DNA from: Pseudomonadota bacterium
GTDB taxonomy: Bacteria > Bdellovibrionota > UBA1018 > CAIMNF01
Assembly: GCA_027486675.1 (NCBI GenBank)
Contig: JAIXOQ010000003.1
Coordinates: forward strand, 1-64,000
Length of the DNA: 64,000 bases
Reading direction: 5' to 3'
Shown here piece after piece: positions 55,884-64,000 of this stretch. The number at the start of each line of letters is the position of its first letter. The stretch's first letter is position 1. The notes under the pieces are model-generated. The model saw only the letters and a program-made list of their open reading frames with translations, was not told the origin of the DNA and did no database searches. Both the position numbers and the translations under genes were made by a program.

Positions 55884-56696
55884 TTGGTCAAGAATAAAAT
55901 TAAGAGACCTAAACAATTTAAGAAGCTCCTGAAACTGCTGAAGATTTGGGACAATGACCAGGTGAGCCCCACCCTGACCCTGGTCCTCCCCGCCTATAAT
56001 GAAGCGAGCCGCCTCCCCAGGACGATTAAGCTGCTGGGGGAGGCCCTGGCCCAGGGCGCCTTTGGTCCCTTAACGGTCACCGAGATTTTAGTCGTCAATG
56101 ACGGCTCCACCGACAATACCTCTGCAGTGGTCGAGCTTTCCCGCAAGGAACTTCCACTCCTCCGTTTGGTAAACGTGACCCCCAATCGCGGTAAAGGATT
56201 TGCAGTCAGACGCGGACTCCAGGAAGCGAGCGCGGATTACATTCTGATCGCCGATGCCGACAGCGCAACACCTTGGGTGATGGCAAAAGTATTAGCGGAT
56301 GCAGCACTGCAAGCGAATTTGCCATTTTTCATCGGATCTCGGGGCTTAAAAACTTCAGACATCGTGGTACGACAGTCGTTTGCCCGCGAGTACATGGGAC
56401 GGACCTTCAATCTTTTGGTCCGACTGATCACGGGGCTTTCGTTCAAAGATACCCAATGCGGATTTAAACTCCTGAAATCCACGGAAGCCAAGACCTTACT
56501 CCCCTTGCTTCAGGTAGATCGCTTTGCTTGGGATGTGGAATTTTTGATGCGGGCGGAGCGGGCCAATTTTAAGGCCGTAGAAATTCCCATCACTTGGGAA
56601 CATCAAGACGCTTCCCGAGTGCACCCCATCAGGGACAGTCTAGAGATGTTATGGCGTCTCATCCAACTTCGACTTCGAATCAGCCTCGGCGGGTAG
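55884..56696 (+). CDS. family 2 glycosyltransferase (DPM1-like)
   Basis: The product is like dolichyl-phosphate mannose synthase or polyprenyl-phosphate glycosyltransferases, which make lipid-linked sugar donors on the cytoplasmic face. LVLPAYNEASRLPRTIK, VVNDGSTDNT and DADSATPW form the nucleotide-sugar site; DTQCGFKLL follows. The next gene is a family 39 transferase, which uses such donors, so the two form a functional pair. The start is uncertain: a TTG at 55884 or GTG at 55962. Confidence 0.88.
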   Translation: MVKNKIKRPKQFKKLLKLLKIWDNDQVSPTLTLVLPAYNEASRLPRTIKLLGEALAQGAFGPLTVTEILVVNDGSTDNTSAVVELSRKELPLLRLVNVTPNRGKGFAVRRGLQEASADYILIADADSATPWVMAKVLADAALQANLPFFIGSRGLKTSDIVVRQSFAREYMGRTFNLLVRLITGLSFKDTQCGFKLLKSTEAKTLLPLLQVDRFAWDVEFLMRAERANFKAVEIPITWEHQDASRVHPIRDSLEMLWRLIQLRLRISLGG

Positions 56697-58195
56697 AGCT
56701 CGCTCTCCTCCTATTTTATGTCCTTTTTCTATTCTTAGGCTGCGCGCTGATCCCCGCGTTTGATCTGGATGAAGCGCTCTATCAAAGTGTCGCGTCCCAT
56801 ATGAAACAAAGCGGTAACTGGTTCTTAATGCAGTGGAATGGCACACCGCTGTTTCATAAACCGCCCTTTTATTATTGGCTGATTGCACTTTCAAGTCTGT
56901 GCATCGACGGAGCTTCGGCGCCCGTCAGCACCTTCGCAGCAAGACTTCCATCCGCGATCGCAAGCCTACTCTTGCTATTCGTGCTCATAAAAACGCAAAC
57001 TCGCCAAACTCTACGTCCTGCATTCGGATTCCTACTTTTCACAGCTCCTCTGATTACAGCAGGCGCGATTCTGTTTGACCCCATCCAAAGCCTGCTGCTG
57101 GTTCTTTTCTTTCTTGCTTCCGAATCGTGGCTCAAGACCGGTCAAGTCCCTGCACTCAAGCGAGCGCTAGGACTTTCTGCGATTGTTGCCAGTGCTGCGC
57201 TTTTTAAGGGCCTCAATGGCTTTTTTATTCCGCTTGGATATGCGCTTGCGATGAGTGTCTTCCACATCACGATCCGCCAAGTAAGATCTTTGATTTTTGT
57301 CTTCGGCACTGCGGCTTTGATCACGGCGAGTGGTTATTTTTACTTAGACCAAACGTTGGGCCGCGCATTCACTCAGGAATTTTTCTTCGTTCATCATTTC
57401 GGGCGCGCATCCACTGCGATGGAAGGCCACGGCGGAGCCTGGTACTACTTCCCGCTGGTATTTATTTTAGGCTGCGGGCCAGCGCTTTATTTTTTAAGAC
57501 ACTTCACCCGGTCCCAGGGCCTATGGATTTTATCCGTGATTGGTTTCTTCTTCTTTTCAAAGACCTCACTGCCCCACTATGTCTGGCCTGCGTGGCCCGT
57601 GGCTGCACTTGCGGTGAATGAAGCCCGGACGCATCAAAAATATTTTCGTTTTGCGGCTGTACCGCCATTTGCTCTTGGATTTTTAGCAATCTTTTTAGCA
57701 TTTCCAGATGCTGCGGCTCGTTTGTCGGAATGGATCTCAAGCCCCTCAGCTCATGCCATCCTAACCGCCAGACCTGCGTTGACTGCTCCCCAGCAAAGTC
57801 TCTTTTTCTTAGGGGGCACTCTCCAGTTCTTGATCGGCGCACTGATGCTGAGTCAAAGAGCTCGGGTTCATAGTGTGGCTCTGTTGCATATCGCTAGCTT
57901 AGGAATGATCTTTTTCACAGGTGCAAAACACTACGATGATTGGACGCAGGCACCGCTTCAGCGTTTGGCTATTGCAGCGGAAAAATCTGCGGGCACCGAA
58001 GGCTGCATTCGATACGTTGGACCCACCTCGGCTGTGTTTTCATCCGCATTACAAGGCGGAAGAATGGTAAATAACTGTGTGACTGCGGATGCTCAGGCCT
58101 TGATTGTTCCTGAGTGGAAAAGCAAAGAGTGCGAGGAGTTTTCACTCACCCGCACTCTTCACGATTCTTATTTTTGGTTGTGTTTAAAACCTTAG
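56651..58195 (+). CDS. family 39 glycosyltransferase (ArnT-like)
   Basis: The 514-residue membrane protein has about ten helices and the acidic motif FDLDEALYQSVASHM near residue 40, then PPFYYWLIALSSL. It should transfer a sugar from polyprenyl phosphate to a periplasmic acceptor, such as lipid A. It overlaps the upstream donor synthase by 46 bases. The ATG at 56651 is chosen because the longer frame lies inside the upstream gene. The 3' end overlaps the histone gene by four bases. Confidence 0.88.
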   Translation: MASHPTSTSNQPRRVELALLLFYVLFLFLGCALIPAFDLDEALYQSVASHMKQSGNWFLMQWNGTPLFHKPPFYYWLIALSSLCIDGASAPVSTFAARLPSAIASLLLLFVLIKTQTRQTLRPAFGFLLFTAPLITAGAILFDPIQSLLLVLFFLASESWLKTGQVPALKRALGLSAIVASAALFKGLNGFFIPLGYALAMSVFHITIRQVRSLIFVFGTAALITASGYFYLDQTLGRAFTQEFFFVHHFGRASTAMEGHGGAWYYFPLVFILGCGPALYFLRHFTRSQGLWILSVIGFFFFSKTSLPHYVWPAWPVAALAVNEARTHQKYFRFAAVPPFALGFLAIFLAFPDAAARLSEWISSPSAHAILTARPALTAPQQSLFFLGGTLQFLIGALMLSQRARVHSVALLHIASLGMIFFTGAKHYDDWTQAPLQRLAIAAEKSAGTEGCIRYVGPTSAVFSSALQGGRMVNNCVTADAQALIVPEWKSKECEEFSLTRTLHDSYFWLCLKP

Positions 58196-58395
58196 TCGAA
58201 ATCACGATCCATGACGGTCTTACGGCCATCACGTTTCGCATTTTCGATCGCCTGATTGGTCATCGCACGGATTTTTTCGGACAGTGCTTCCACCACTGAT
58301 CCAGAGGTGTTGAAGCCAGACTGTGCACGGATGTAATTCTTCAATTTCGATGCAACGATCAGCACTTCTTTTTCGTTAGAACCTGCTTCGGTCAT
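58192..58395 (-). CDS. bacterial histone-fold protein (HBb-like)
   Basis: The 67-residue product is a single histone fold. VLIVASKLKNYIRAQSG forms helix 1, a long helix 2 follows (about residues 29-53), and the DGRKTVMDRD motif matches loop 2 and the start of helix 3 of archaeal histones and of the Bdellovibrio histone HBb (Bd0055). Helix 3 is very short, as in HBb, and there is no tail. It likely binds DNA as a dimer and shapes the nucleoid. AAGGAG lies seven bases upstream. It begins 10 bases after the diguanylate cyclase gene, in apparent operon with it. Confidence 0.85.
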   Translation of the reverse strand: MTEAGSNEKEVLIVASKLKNYIRAQSGFNTSGSVVEALSEKIRAMTNQAIENAKRDGRKTVMDRDFD

Positions 58396-58405
58396 TTCGT
58401 TCTCC

Positions 58406-60178
58406 TTAGACTTTCGGTCTCTTCTGTTCTTCAGAGACTACCTGAGCCGGAGCGGGAGGAACAGCGGCCAGACGGACCTGATTGCGACCGTCCTTTTTAG
58501 CCTGGTATAGAGCTTCATCGGCTAAGTTGAAAAGCTGCCTAGGATCATTGGAATGGAGGATGGTCTGGGCCACCCCAATGGAAAGCGTTACGGAAAGATT
58601 CGTTCCTTCATAGTTGAAGGTCTTGGATTCAACTAAACGGCGGAATTCTTCCAGTATCAGCACGGCCTCAGTGGCCTCGGTCCTTGGGAGGACAAAACAG
58701 AACTCTTCACCCCCGTAGCGGTACACATGGTCCGAGGTCCCTTGACGAGTGGTTTGTTCCATCAAAGCCCCGACCTGCTTGAGGATGAAATCTCCGGCCC
58801 TATGGCCGTGGTTGTCGTTGAACTTTTTGAAGAAATCGATGTCGACAATCCCTATGGTCAGCGGCGCATTTTCGATCGCAGCCTGAGTCACCATTTCGTA
58901 AAATGTATCTTCAAAGTAGCGCGCATTGTGCAACCCGGTTAAGCGGTCAGTGATCGAAGCGGAATAGAGTCTAGACTTGTTGAGACTGACTGCAGATTGA
59001 TCGGCAATCCCCTGCAATAAGGACACGTCTTCTTTTGTGAAGCGACCTAAGGTGTCAGAAACCGGCGTACCGTCTTCACGGAACTGCACTTTGTTAGTGA
59101 AGTTCATGACCCCTTCCAACTGGTTCCCGTTCATCACAGGAATAGAGCAAATACAAAATGTGTCGTAACCACCCATTTGCGGAATTTCGTCTCTATTGTT
59201 CACAACGATCGGTTTACGAATTAAAGCCGCCTGCCCGGCAATGCCTTCTCCGATTTCAAAACTTTTGGTTTCAATGCGGCCGGCGTTCACGGCATCCACG
59301 ATCGCACCATCGATGTGACCCCAAGCACGGGTGAGCTCCAGACGGTTAGTCGTTTTGTTGAGCAGCATCAGGTTCCCTTTTTGGGCCTTCACTGCCATAA
59401 CCGCGTTACGGATCGTTTCAAAACAAAGCTGTTTGTAGTCATTGATGTTGGCCAACTCTTGGTGAACATCGTAAAGAATTTGAATATTGCTCAAGATTCT
59501 CTGATTTTTTTCGTATTTCAGCGTTGAATCGATAATGGTGCTTGCGATGGATGCCAGTTCCTGGACAAAAGAATAATCGGCTTCTGTAACCTGACTACCG
59601 TCTCGTTTTTCGCCTAAAGTAAGGATCCCGATGACTTCGCCGGACTTAATCAGTGGGCACCAGAAGTCGGACCGCAAATAATCCAAAGCCGTCTTTTCCC
59701 AAGCTGTGACAAAGCGGGGTTCCTTTTGAAGATCACGCACACTGACGACGTTTCCTTGTTGAATAATGTTCCAAAGTAACCCGTTGTTTTGCTCTAAGCG
59801 GAAAAGATAAAGGGGTTCGCGGCGTCCGCGCTCGTCGACATAGAAATCATCTAAGCCATAGAATCGTTTCACCTGAAAAAATGTTTTTGAATTGCCTTCA
59901 GAATCTTCACGCAGTAGGACCGAGGAATTCACCACGTCGTACCGCTCACGCACAACCGCCATGAAGGTATCGAGCAACTGAGACAGATTCATGATGTTGC
60001 TGAGTCCCTTACCGGACTGAAGCAGGGCCTGCATTTCAAAAATCCTGATGTCTTGGGTGATCACGGTTTGTTTTAAGGTCTTGATCTCGCGCTTCAATGA
60101 ACGCATCAGATCGCCCTGACCCTCTGAAGAGGAGTCAGCAACCGTGGTTACATCAATAAGTTTCGGATCAATGGCCAT
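58406..60178 (-). CDS. diguanylate cyclase with GAF domains
   Basis: The product (590 residues from ATG 60178) makes cyclic di-GMP. It has a short coiled coil (about 25-60), two GAF-like sensory domains (about 65-215 and 225-385), and a C-terminal GGDEF domain starting ITDRLTGLHNARYFEDTFYE with active site YRYGGEEFCFVL. The inhibitory site upstream reads GTSD instead of RxxD, so product inhibition is probably lost. An ATG at 60190 and a more distal start exist. The next gene downstream, 10 bases away, encodes the histone. Confidence 0.92.
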   Translation of the reverse strand: MAIDPKLIDVTTVADSSSEGQGDLMRSLKREIKTLKQTVITQDIRIFEMQALLQSGKGLSNIMNLSQLLDTFMAVVRERYDVVNSSVLLREDSEGNSKTFFQVKRFYGLDDFYVDERGRREPLYLFRLEQNNGLLWNIIQQGNVVSVRDLQKEPRFVTAWEKTALDYLRSDFWCPLIKSGEVIGILTLGEKRDGSQVTEADYSFVQELASIASTIIDSTLKYEKNQRILSNIQILYDVHQELANINDYKQLCFETIRNAVMAVKAQKGNLMLLNKTTNRLELTRAWGHIDGAIVDAVNAGRIETKSFEIGEGIAGQAALIRKPIVVNNRDEIPQMGGYDTFCICSIPVMNGNQLEGVMNFTNKVQFREDGTPVSDTLGRFTKEDVSLLQGIADQSAVSLNKSRLYSASITDRLTGLHNARYFEDTFYEMVTQAAIENAPLTIGIVDIDFFKKFNDNHGHRAGDFILKQVGALMEQTTRQGTSDHVYRYGGEEFCFVLPRTEATEAVLILEEFRRLVESKTFNYEGTNLSVTLSIGVAQTILHSNDPRQLFNLADEALYQAKKDGRNQVRLAAVPPAPAQVVSEEQKRPKV

Positions 60179-60318
60179 AAACAGTTCCATCTCAGATATC
60201 GGCGGATGGGTGACCAAAGTTTAGTTTTATGGAGGCACCCACCTGGGGAGATCAACTATAGCAGTTTGACTATTGACGCCTAAACAACTAGATTGATTCA
60301 CTTCAAGGGGGCTCACGG

Positions 60319-61431
60319 ATGGGGCAACACCATACTTACGGATTAGTCGGGATTTTGGCGGCTCTCAGCACGGTTCCAAGCGCTTTTGCGCAACTCCACC
60401 CTTGGGAGAAACCTTTCCTTCCAGTCTTAGAAGAAGCCCCTGTGATCAAAGATTTGATCCAGCGCAGCAAAGGCGGTGTGGAGCGCCGCAGCAGTTTAGG
60501 GAATATACTCCCCCTCCTTCCACCCATCCGGAATCAGCAAGATCGAGGGACTTGTTCCAGCTTCGCAAGTCTGGCACCTGTGGAAGTTTGGCTTCAACGC
60601 CAAGGAATGACGCAGGAAGAGGCTGACCTGTCTGAGGAGTTTCAATACTTCCTTGCCAAGACCCAGGTCTATCCCAATGGGATCGCGGGAAGTACAGACT
60701 TAGCCAATATTGGGGTTTTAAAACATCTCGGCTTCATGCGTGAAGCGGATCGTCCATATGACGGGACCGATTGGCACACGGTTAAATCCAATGAAGAAGT
60801 GGCAAAAGTGATGCAAGAGTGTTCTACGTTTAATGGCCAGAAACTTTCAATTTTCAATGTTCAGGTTTGTCAGGAAGCCCATGGATTCTTGCCAAAACTC
60901 GATGTTTTGACTCTTGCAAGCTTACTCAGCTCACCGATGATCAAACGGTTTCTACCAGCCGCCAAGATGCGTGATGAACTCAAAGAACGAGGGATTAGCC
61001 TATCTAAACTAGGTTCGCGCCTATTACTCACAGAGGAAGAAATTAAGCATTCCATTGACCTCGGCATTCCTATGTACTTAGCAGTCACTTACTTTTATGG
61101 AGCGTGGAATTCGCCACGCATGGAGGAGTTTGGAATCGGCAAATGGGACTGGAAAAAGTACAGGCAAGGGAACATCACTTACCCCACCGAAAAGGACATC
61201 GCGATTTCTAAACAGAAAAAATCAGGCGGCCATGCCGTTGTCATCGTGGGTTATGACGATTTCCGAGAAAAATTCATTATCCGTAATTCCTGGGGCACTG
61301 AAGCTATGGGCAGCGAATACATTGGGATTGTCGATGGAACCAGCGTTCCTATGCCGGGATATGCAGAAATCGACTATTCTTACGTTTTTGATTTCGGACT
61401 GGTGTCAGCGTTAACGCCGCTACCGAACTAG
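60319..61431 (+). CDS. secreted papain-family (C1A) cysteine protease
   Basis: The 370-residue product has a signal peptide (cleavage near PSAFA, residue 24) and a papain-like catalytic layout: Gln73 in RNQQDRGTC with Cys79 six residues later, His305 in SGGHAVVIVGYDD and Asn323 in IRNSWG. A long insertion (about 180-300) separates the two parts. The propeptide is short (about 40 residues). A role in prey or envelope protein degradation is possible but inferred. It ends in a four-base overlap with the convergent ankyrin gene. Confidence 0.9.
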   Translation: MGQHHTYGLVGILAALSTVPSAFAQLHPWEKPFLPVLEEAPVIKDLIQRSKGGVERRSSLGNILPLLPPIRNQQDRGTCSSFASLAPVEVWLQRQGMTQEEADLSEEFQYFLAKTQVYPNGIAGSTDLANIGVLKHLGFMREADRPYDGTDWHTVKSNEEVAKVMQECSTFNGQKLSIFNVQVCQEAHGFLPKLDVLTLASLLSSPMIKRFLPAAKMRDELKERGISLSKLGSRLLLTEEEIKHSIDLGIPMYLAVTYFYGAWNSPRMEEFGIGKWDWKKYRQGNITYPTEKDIAISKQKKSGGHAVVIVGYDDFREKFIIRNSWGTEAMGSEYIGIVDGTSVPMPGYAEIDYSYVFDFGLVSALTPLPN

Positions 61432-62240
61432 ATTCTCTTCTTACGCTGATCGCGCTCGGTTTTCTTGTATTCCAAATATCTACGTTCTGGTTTCTTACCA
61501 AAGACGTCACTCAGTTCGCGCCGAGCACCGCTGCGCAAAAGCAAACGGATCGCATCGTCGTGACCACTTTCTGCAGCCAGCATCAATGGTGTGGAGTGCG
61601 TGAATTTTGAACTCGCATTGAGATCCGCTTTCAGCCGGATCAAAAGGCGAATGGCCTTAAGCTGCCCCGCCCTTGCTGCGAAATGGAGCGGAGTTTCACC
61701 GACTTTGCTTCTGACATCGACCGGCACTTGGCGATCATTGACTAAGGTCAGCATCAATTTCACGTTCCCGTTACGGGCTGCCTCGTGCAGAGCTGCCCGA
61801 CCGTCACCGAGGTAAGCTTTGTCTTGGATCTGCGCATCGGTGCGCGAGTCAGAGAGCAATGCTAAGAACACAGATTCGGCGGCGCTTTGGAGGCCGCGTT
61901 TTTGCGATGGGCGCGCAAGCGACGCCGCAACCAAGAGGGCGGGAGTGCCTCGGCCGTCCCGGATATTTGGGTCTGCGCCATGGTCCAAAAGGAGTTTCAC
62001 GCTGGCAGGTGCGCTTAAGGCGATGGCGCGCAGGAGGAGCGTTTCGCGGAAGGGGCCTGCGACGCGGGCCTGGGCTAAGGACGGGGTCTTGCGGAGGATG
62101 CGGCCTAAGGCGTTCAGGTCCCGCTTTTCCAGGGCCTGTATGGCAGGGTGCGTCAGGGTAAGGGTGTTTGGGGCTACAGCGGCCGTGCGAGGCTCTGGGG
62201 CGGCTATGGCGAGCTGTAGGACTGCAAGCAGGACAAACAT
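61428..62240 (-). CDS. exported ankyrin-repeat protein
   Basis: The 270-residue product has a signal peptide (MFVLLAVLQLAIAAPEP) and about five ankyrin repeats, such as VGETPLHFAARAGQLKAIRL and STPLMLAAESGHDDAIRLLL. Ankyrin repeats bind proteins. The C-terminus is strongly basic (KKTERDQRKKRI). The ATG at 62240 with AGAGGGG upstream is preferred to a 39-residue longer frame. The partner is unknown. Confidence 0.88.
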   Translation of the reverse strand: MFVLLAVLQLAIAAPEPRTAAVAPNTLTLTHPAIQALEKRDLNALGRILRKTPSLAQARVAGPFRETLLLRAIALSAPASVKLLLDHGADPNIRDGRGTPALLVAASLARPSQKRGLQSAAESVFLALLSDSRTDAQIQDKAYLGDGRAALHEAARNGNVKLMLTLVNDRQVPVDVRSKVGETPLHFAARAGQLKAIRLLIRLKADLNASSKFTHSTPLMLAAESGHDDAIRLLLRSGARRELSDVFGKKPERRYLEYKKTERDQRKKRI

Positions 62241-62366
62241 CGATGGGCGCCCCTCTTTATCGGCAAACGGATGGCTTTCAGGTCTAAGAGAGCAAGAGGC
62301 ACGCCACCGTCTACCCCCCAGGGTTTCATTGTAGGCGAAAAGGAGGTGTCTAAACATTAGACAAAT

Positions 62367-62399
62367 GAAAAGGGCGCGAACCCATCGGATTCGCGCCCT
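62367..62399 (-). terminator. rho-independent terminator
   Basis: AGGGCGCGAA pairs with TTCGCGCCCT (10 bp) around a 9-nt loop, followed on the minus strand by TTTC. It lies 35 bases after the exported protein gene at 62435. Confidence 0.8.
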
Positions 62400-62434
62400 A
62401 AAATATCTGGAGGCCTATGAGATGCTTCCTGAAA

Positions 62435-63331
62435 CTAGATGCTGCAGTTCGCAGGCGCTGGCTTCATGGTGCCTTCGTCGGTAACGAAGTCTGCAGGATT
62501 GAAGCTACTTGGGGTCTTGCACTGTACGTGTCGTGTGTTCATGATCATTTTCGCTGATTTAATGTCGAACTTGAGTACGCTCTGTGTCGTGTTCAAGTAT
62601 GAACGAGCAAGCTTCCACTTTGCACAGTCCCCTCTATCGTATCTACGCACAGAAGTTTGACCTGCCACTGACTCTTCTGCGATGTTGATCAGGCCTGGCT
62701 CAGAGTACTTTGTAACTGCGCAGGTCTCTGGACCAACAAGGGTTTCACCTGTGGTTTCATAAACAATCTTGTTTGCAGATGCAATTCGAGTCACAGCTTG
62801 CTTGGAGGCCTCAGTTGGGTTCTCCATCATGATTGCGACTTCGCCTACAGTCACAGTTTGTCCTGTGAACTCAGGAGCTGCTGTTACTGCCGCTTCCTTT
62901 GTTGCCACTGGAGCTTCCGCTGTCACTGTCTTCACAAGGCTTGGACGAACCAATTTGTTGCTGCGTTCAGCTGTGCTTGAGCCAGCGGAAAACTTTGGAG
63001 CTGTTGTGCCAGAGCTCACTTGCACGGTTGGCACTGCGCCAGTTTGTGAGGTGGTGTATTGGGAGCCGCGCACCAAAGCGCCGGTTTCACTTGTTTTATA
63101 CTGTTTCTTTACATTGCCTGCTTCGACTTCACTCACGCGAGCACCTGCAGTGTTAAACTCTACAGGGCCGGTTTTTGTCGCAGCTCCAGGACCTTTCAAA
63201 GTGTTGATTCCGCTTTTAATGATCGCCGGTGCCTCTTTCGCAACTGTGACGACTTGCCCTGTTCCTTGTGCGAAACTCAATATGGGACTTACTACTAAAC
63301 TTGCTACTACTGCGATACTTACCTTCAACAT
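62435..63331 (-). CDS. exported protein of unknown function, low-complexity
   Basis: The 298-residue product has a signal peptide (MLKVSIAVVASLVVSPILSFAQ). A Thr-, Ala-, Val- and Ser-rich unstructured region follows (about 30-165), and then a C-terminal domain with four Cys that may form disulfides. GGAGG lies four bases before the ATG at 63331, and a terminator follows, so it is a monocistronic gene with its own expression. No family is recognised. Confidence 0.82.
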   Translation of the reverse strand: MLKVSIAVVASLVVSPILSFAQGTGQVVTVAKEAPAIIKSGINTLKGPGAATKTGPVEFNTAGARVSEVEAGNVKKQYKTSETGALVRGSQYTTSQTGAVPTVQVSSGTTAPKFSAGSSTAERSNKLVRPSLVKTVTAEAPVATKEAAVTAAPEFTGQTVTVGEVAIMMENPTEASKQAVTRIASANKIVYETTGETLVGPETCAVTKYSEPGLINIAEESVAGQTSVRRYDRGDCAKWKLARSYLNTTQSVLKFDIKSAKMIMNTRHVQCKTPSSFNPADFVTDEGTMKPAPANCSI

Positions 63332-63476
63332 AAAACCTCCAGTGGTTGGTTGAATTTTTAATCTAAAAGATCTGCGCCATCTTATCCGACGCTTTCGCCA
63401 TGTCAATATCTTTTCTTATATTCACTCATTTCATAGAAGACACATCTATTCCAGCCCTAAAATTGGTCCTATTCTA

Positions 63477-64000
63477 ATGAAACCCATGACCCAACGTCGC
63501 GTGCTCATATTGGACCGTCCTGAAGGCTTAGAATCCTTATTGAAAGAAGGCCTTTTAGCCACGAGTGGGGCGAATTACGAGTTTTGCCTGGAACACAAAA
63601 AAAAGGACGCTTTGAGCGAGCTGAAAAAACGCGGGGCCGACATCATTATTGCTGGAAATCGGCTCGAAGAAGGGTCGGCTTCTGACTTTTTGGAAGAGAC
63701 CTATCGGATCTATAGCCCACCCATTCCAGCGATCATCCTGGCGCTTGCAGAAGAAGCCGACCTGGTGAAGGAGGCATTCCGAGCCGGGACCTTCGACGTG
63801 CTCTATAGACCGTTTCCGGTTGAGCAGCTCACTAAGAAAATCGCGATGGCCTGCCAGATGTTTAAGCCCAGAGTGCGCATCGAAACCTTTGAGGCCGAAT
63901 CGCCTGCACACACCAATTACGAAGACCTGGTGCGCTTGTCGCGCGAGAGGGAAATGTCCGTAGTCAGCTTGCTCGCGGAGCAGCTTGCTGCACAGAAGGC
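63477..64000 (+). CDS. degenerate receiver-like protein, cut by window end
   Basis: The open frame has 174 codons and runs off the window. Residues 8-125 follow a response-regulator receiver (RVLILDRPEGLESLL, AIILALAEEAD, FRAGTFDVLYRPFPVEQL). The phosphoacceptor position reads DIIIAGNRLEEG with no Asp, and the conserved Lys is Arg (YRPF). It therefore cannot be phosphorylated in the usual way. The part after residue 130 is helical; its continuation, perhaps a sensor or regulator domain, is outside. Two close ATGs (63477, 63486) are possible. Confidence 0.7.
   Translation, partial: MKPMTQRRVLILDRPEGLESLLKEGLLATSGANYEFCLEHKKKDALSELKKRGADIIIAGNRLEEGSASDFLEETYRIYSPPIPAIILALAEEADLVKEAFRAGTFDVLYRPFPVEQLTKKIAMACQMFKPRVRIETFEAESPAHTNYEDLVRLSREREMSVVSLLAEQLAAQK

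Noticed and set aside
61819-62334. Plus-strand open frame of 171 codons opposite the ankyrin gene
   Set aside because: Arg-rich composition typical of a reversed GC-rich gene; the minus-strand frame has clear ankyrin repeats.
62769-63353. Plus-strand open frame opposite the exported protein at 62435
   Set aside because: The minus-strand frame has a signal peptide, a good SD and a terminator; the plus frame has none.

Overview
The window looks like chromosome of a Bdellovibrio-like predatory or predator-related bacterium (Bdellovibrionota). This is inferred from a histone-fold protein resembling the Bdellovibrio HBb histone, paired flagellins behind a sigma-28 type promoter, many signal-peptide and lipobox proteins of no known family, and an otherwise proteobacterial core gene order. 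No 16S rRNA gene is present to confirm it.

Left edge (1-2022): a large serine recombinase gene whose last codons run into the 3' end of a tRNA-Val gene, marking one end of an integrated element that extends off the window. Then (2031-15689, minus strand) comes the classical block tRNA-Thr, tRNA-Tyr, tRNA-Gly, tRNA-Thr, tuf, tRNA-Trp, secE, nusG, rplK, rplA, rplJ, rplL, rpoB, rpoC, with hairpins at several gene junctions and a terminator after rpoC.

15756-30733 (mostly minus) holds two long, tightly packed clusters. The first has a family 9 glycosyltransferase, a family 2 glycosyltransferase, a glutamine amidotransferase, a flippase-like membrane protein, a short RecQ-like helicase, a small Cys-rich exported protein, a MeaB GTPase and a lipoprotein whose Shine-Dalgarno (SD) sequence lies in a hairpin. 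The second has lepA, a family 39 glycosyltransferase, a TSUP permease and unknown proteins. 30879-41202 carries a BamE-like lipoprotein, a 23S rRNA uracil methyltransferase, a PilF-like TPR lipoprotein, RodZ, LptF, a sugar-phosphate transferase, pepA, asnS and trmL. Two methyltransferases and two flagellins follow (41825-45668).

45773-51492 is an accessory stretch: a BrnTA and a HicAB toxin-antitoxin pair, small exported proteins, a lytic transglycosylase, an HNH endonuclease, copies of a palindromic repeat that bracket hicAB, and a 27-bp-arm inverted repeat. LolA with a coupled membrane protein sits inside it. 51528-64000 has smc, a receiver protein with Glu at the phosphorylation site, a probable untranslated transcript with a strong terminator, two envelope glycosyltransferases, a diguanylate cyclase in apparent operon with the histone, a papain-type protease, an ankyrin protein, an unknown exported protein and a truncated degenerate receiver.

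The most notable items are the diguanylate cyclase-histone operon, the unassigned terminated transcript at 55568-55857, the cassette-like repeats around hicAB and the long palindrome beside the HNH gene.
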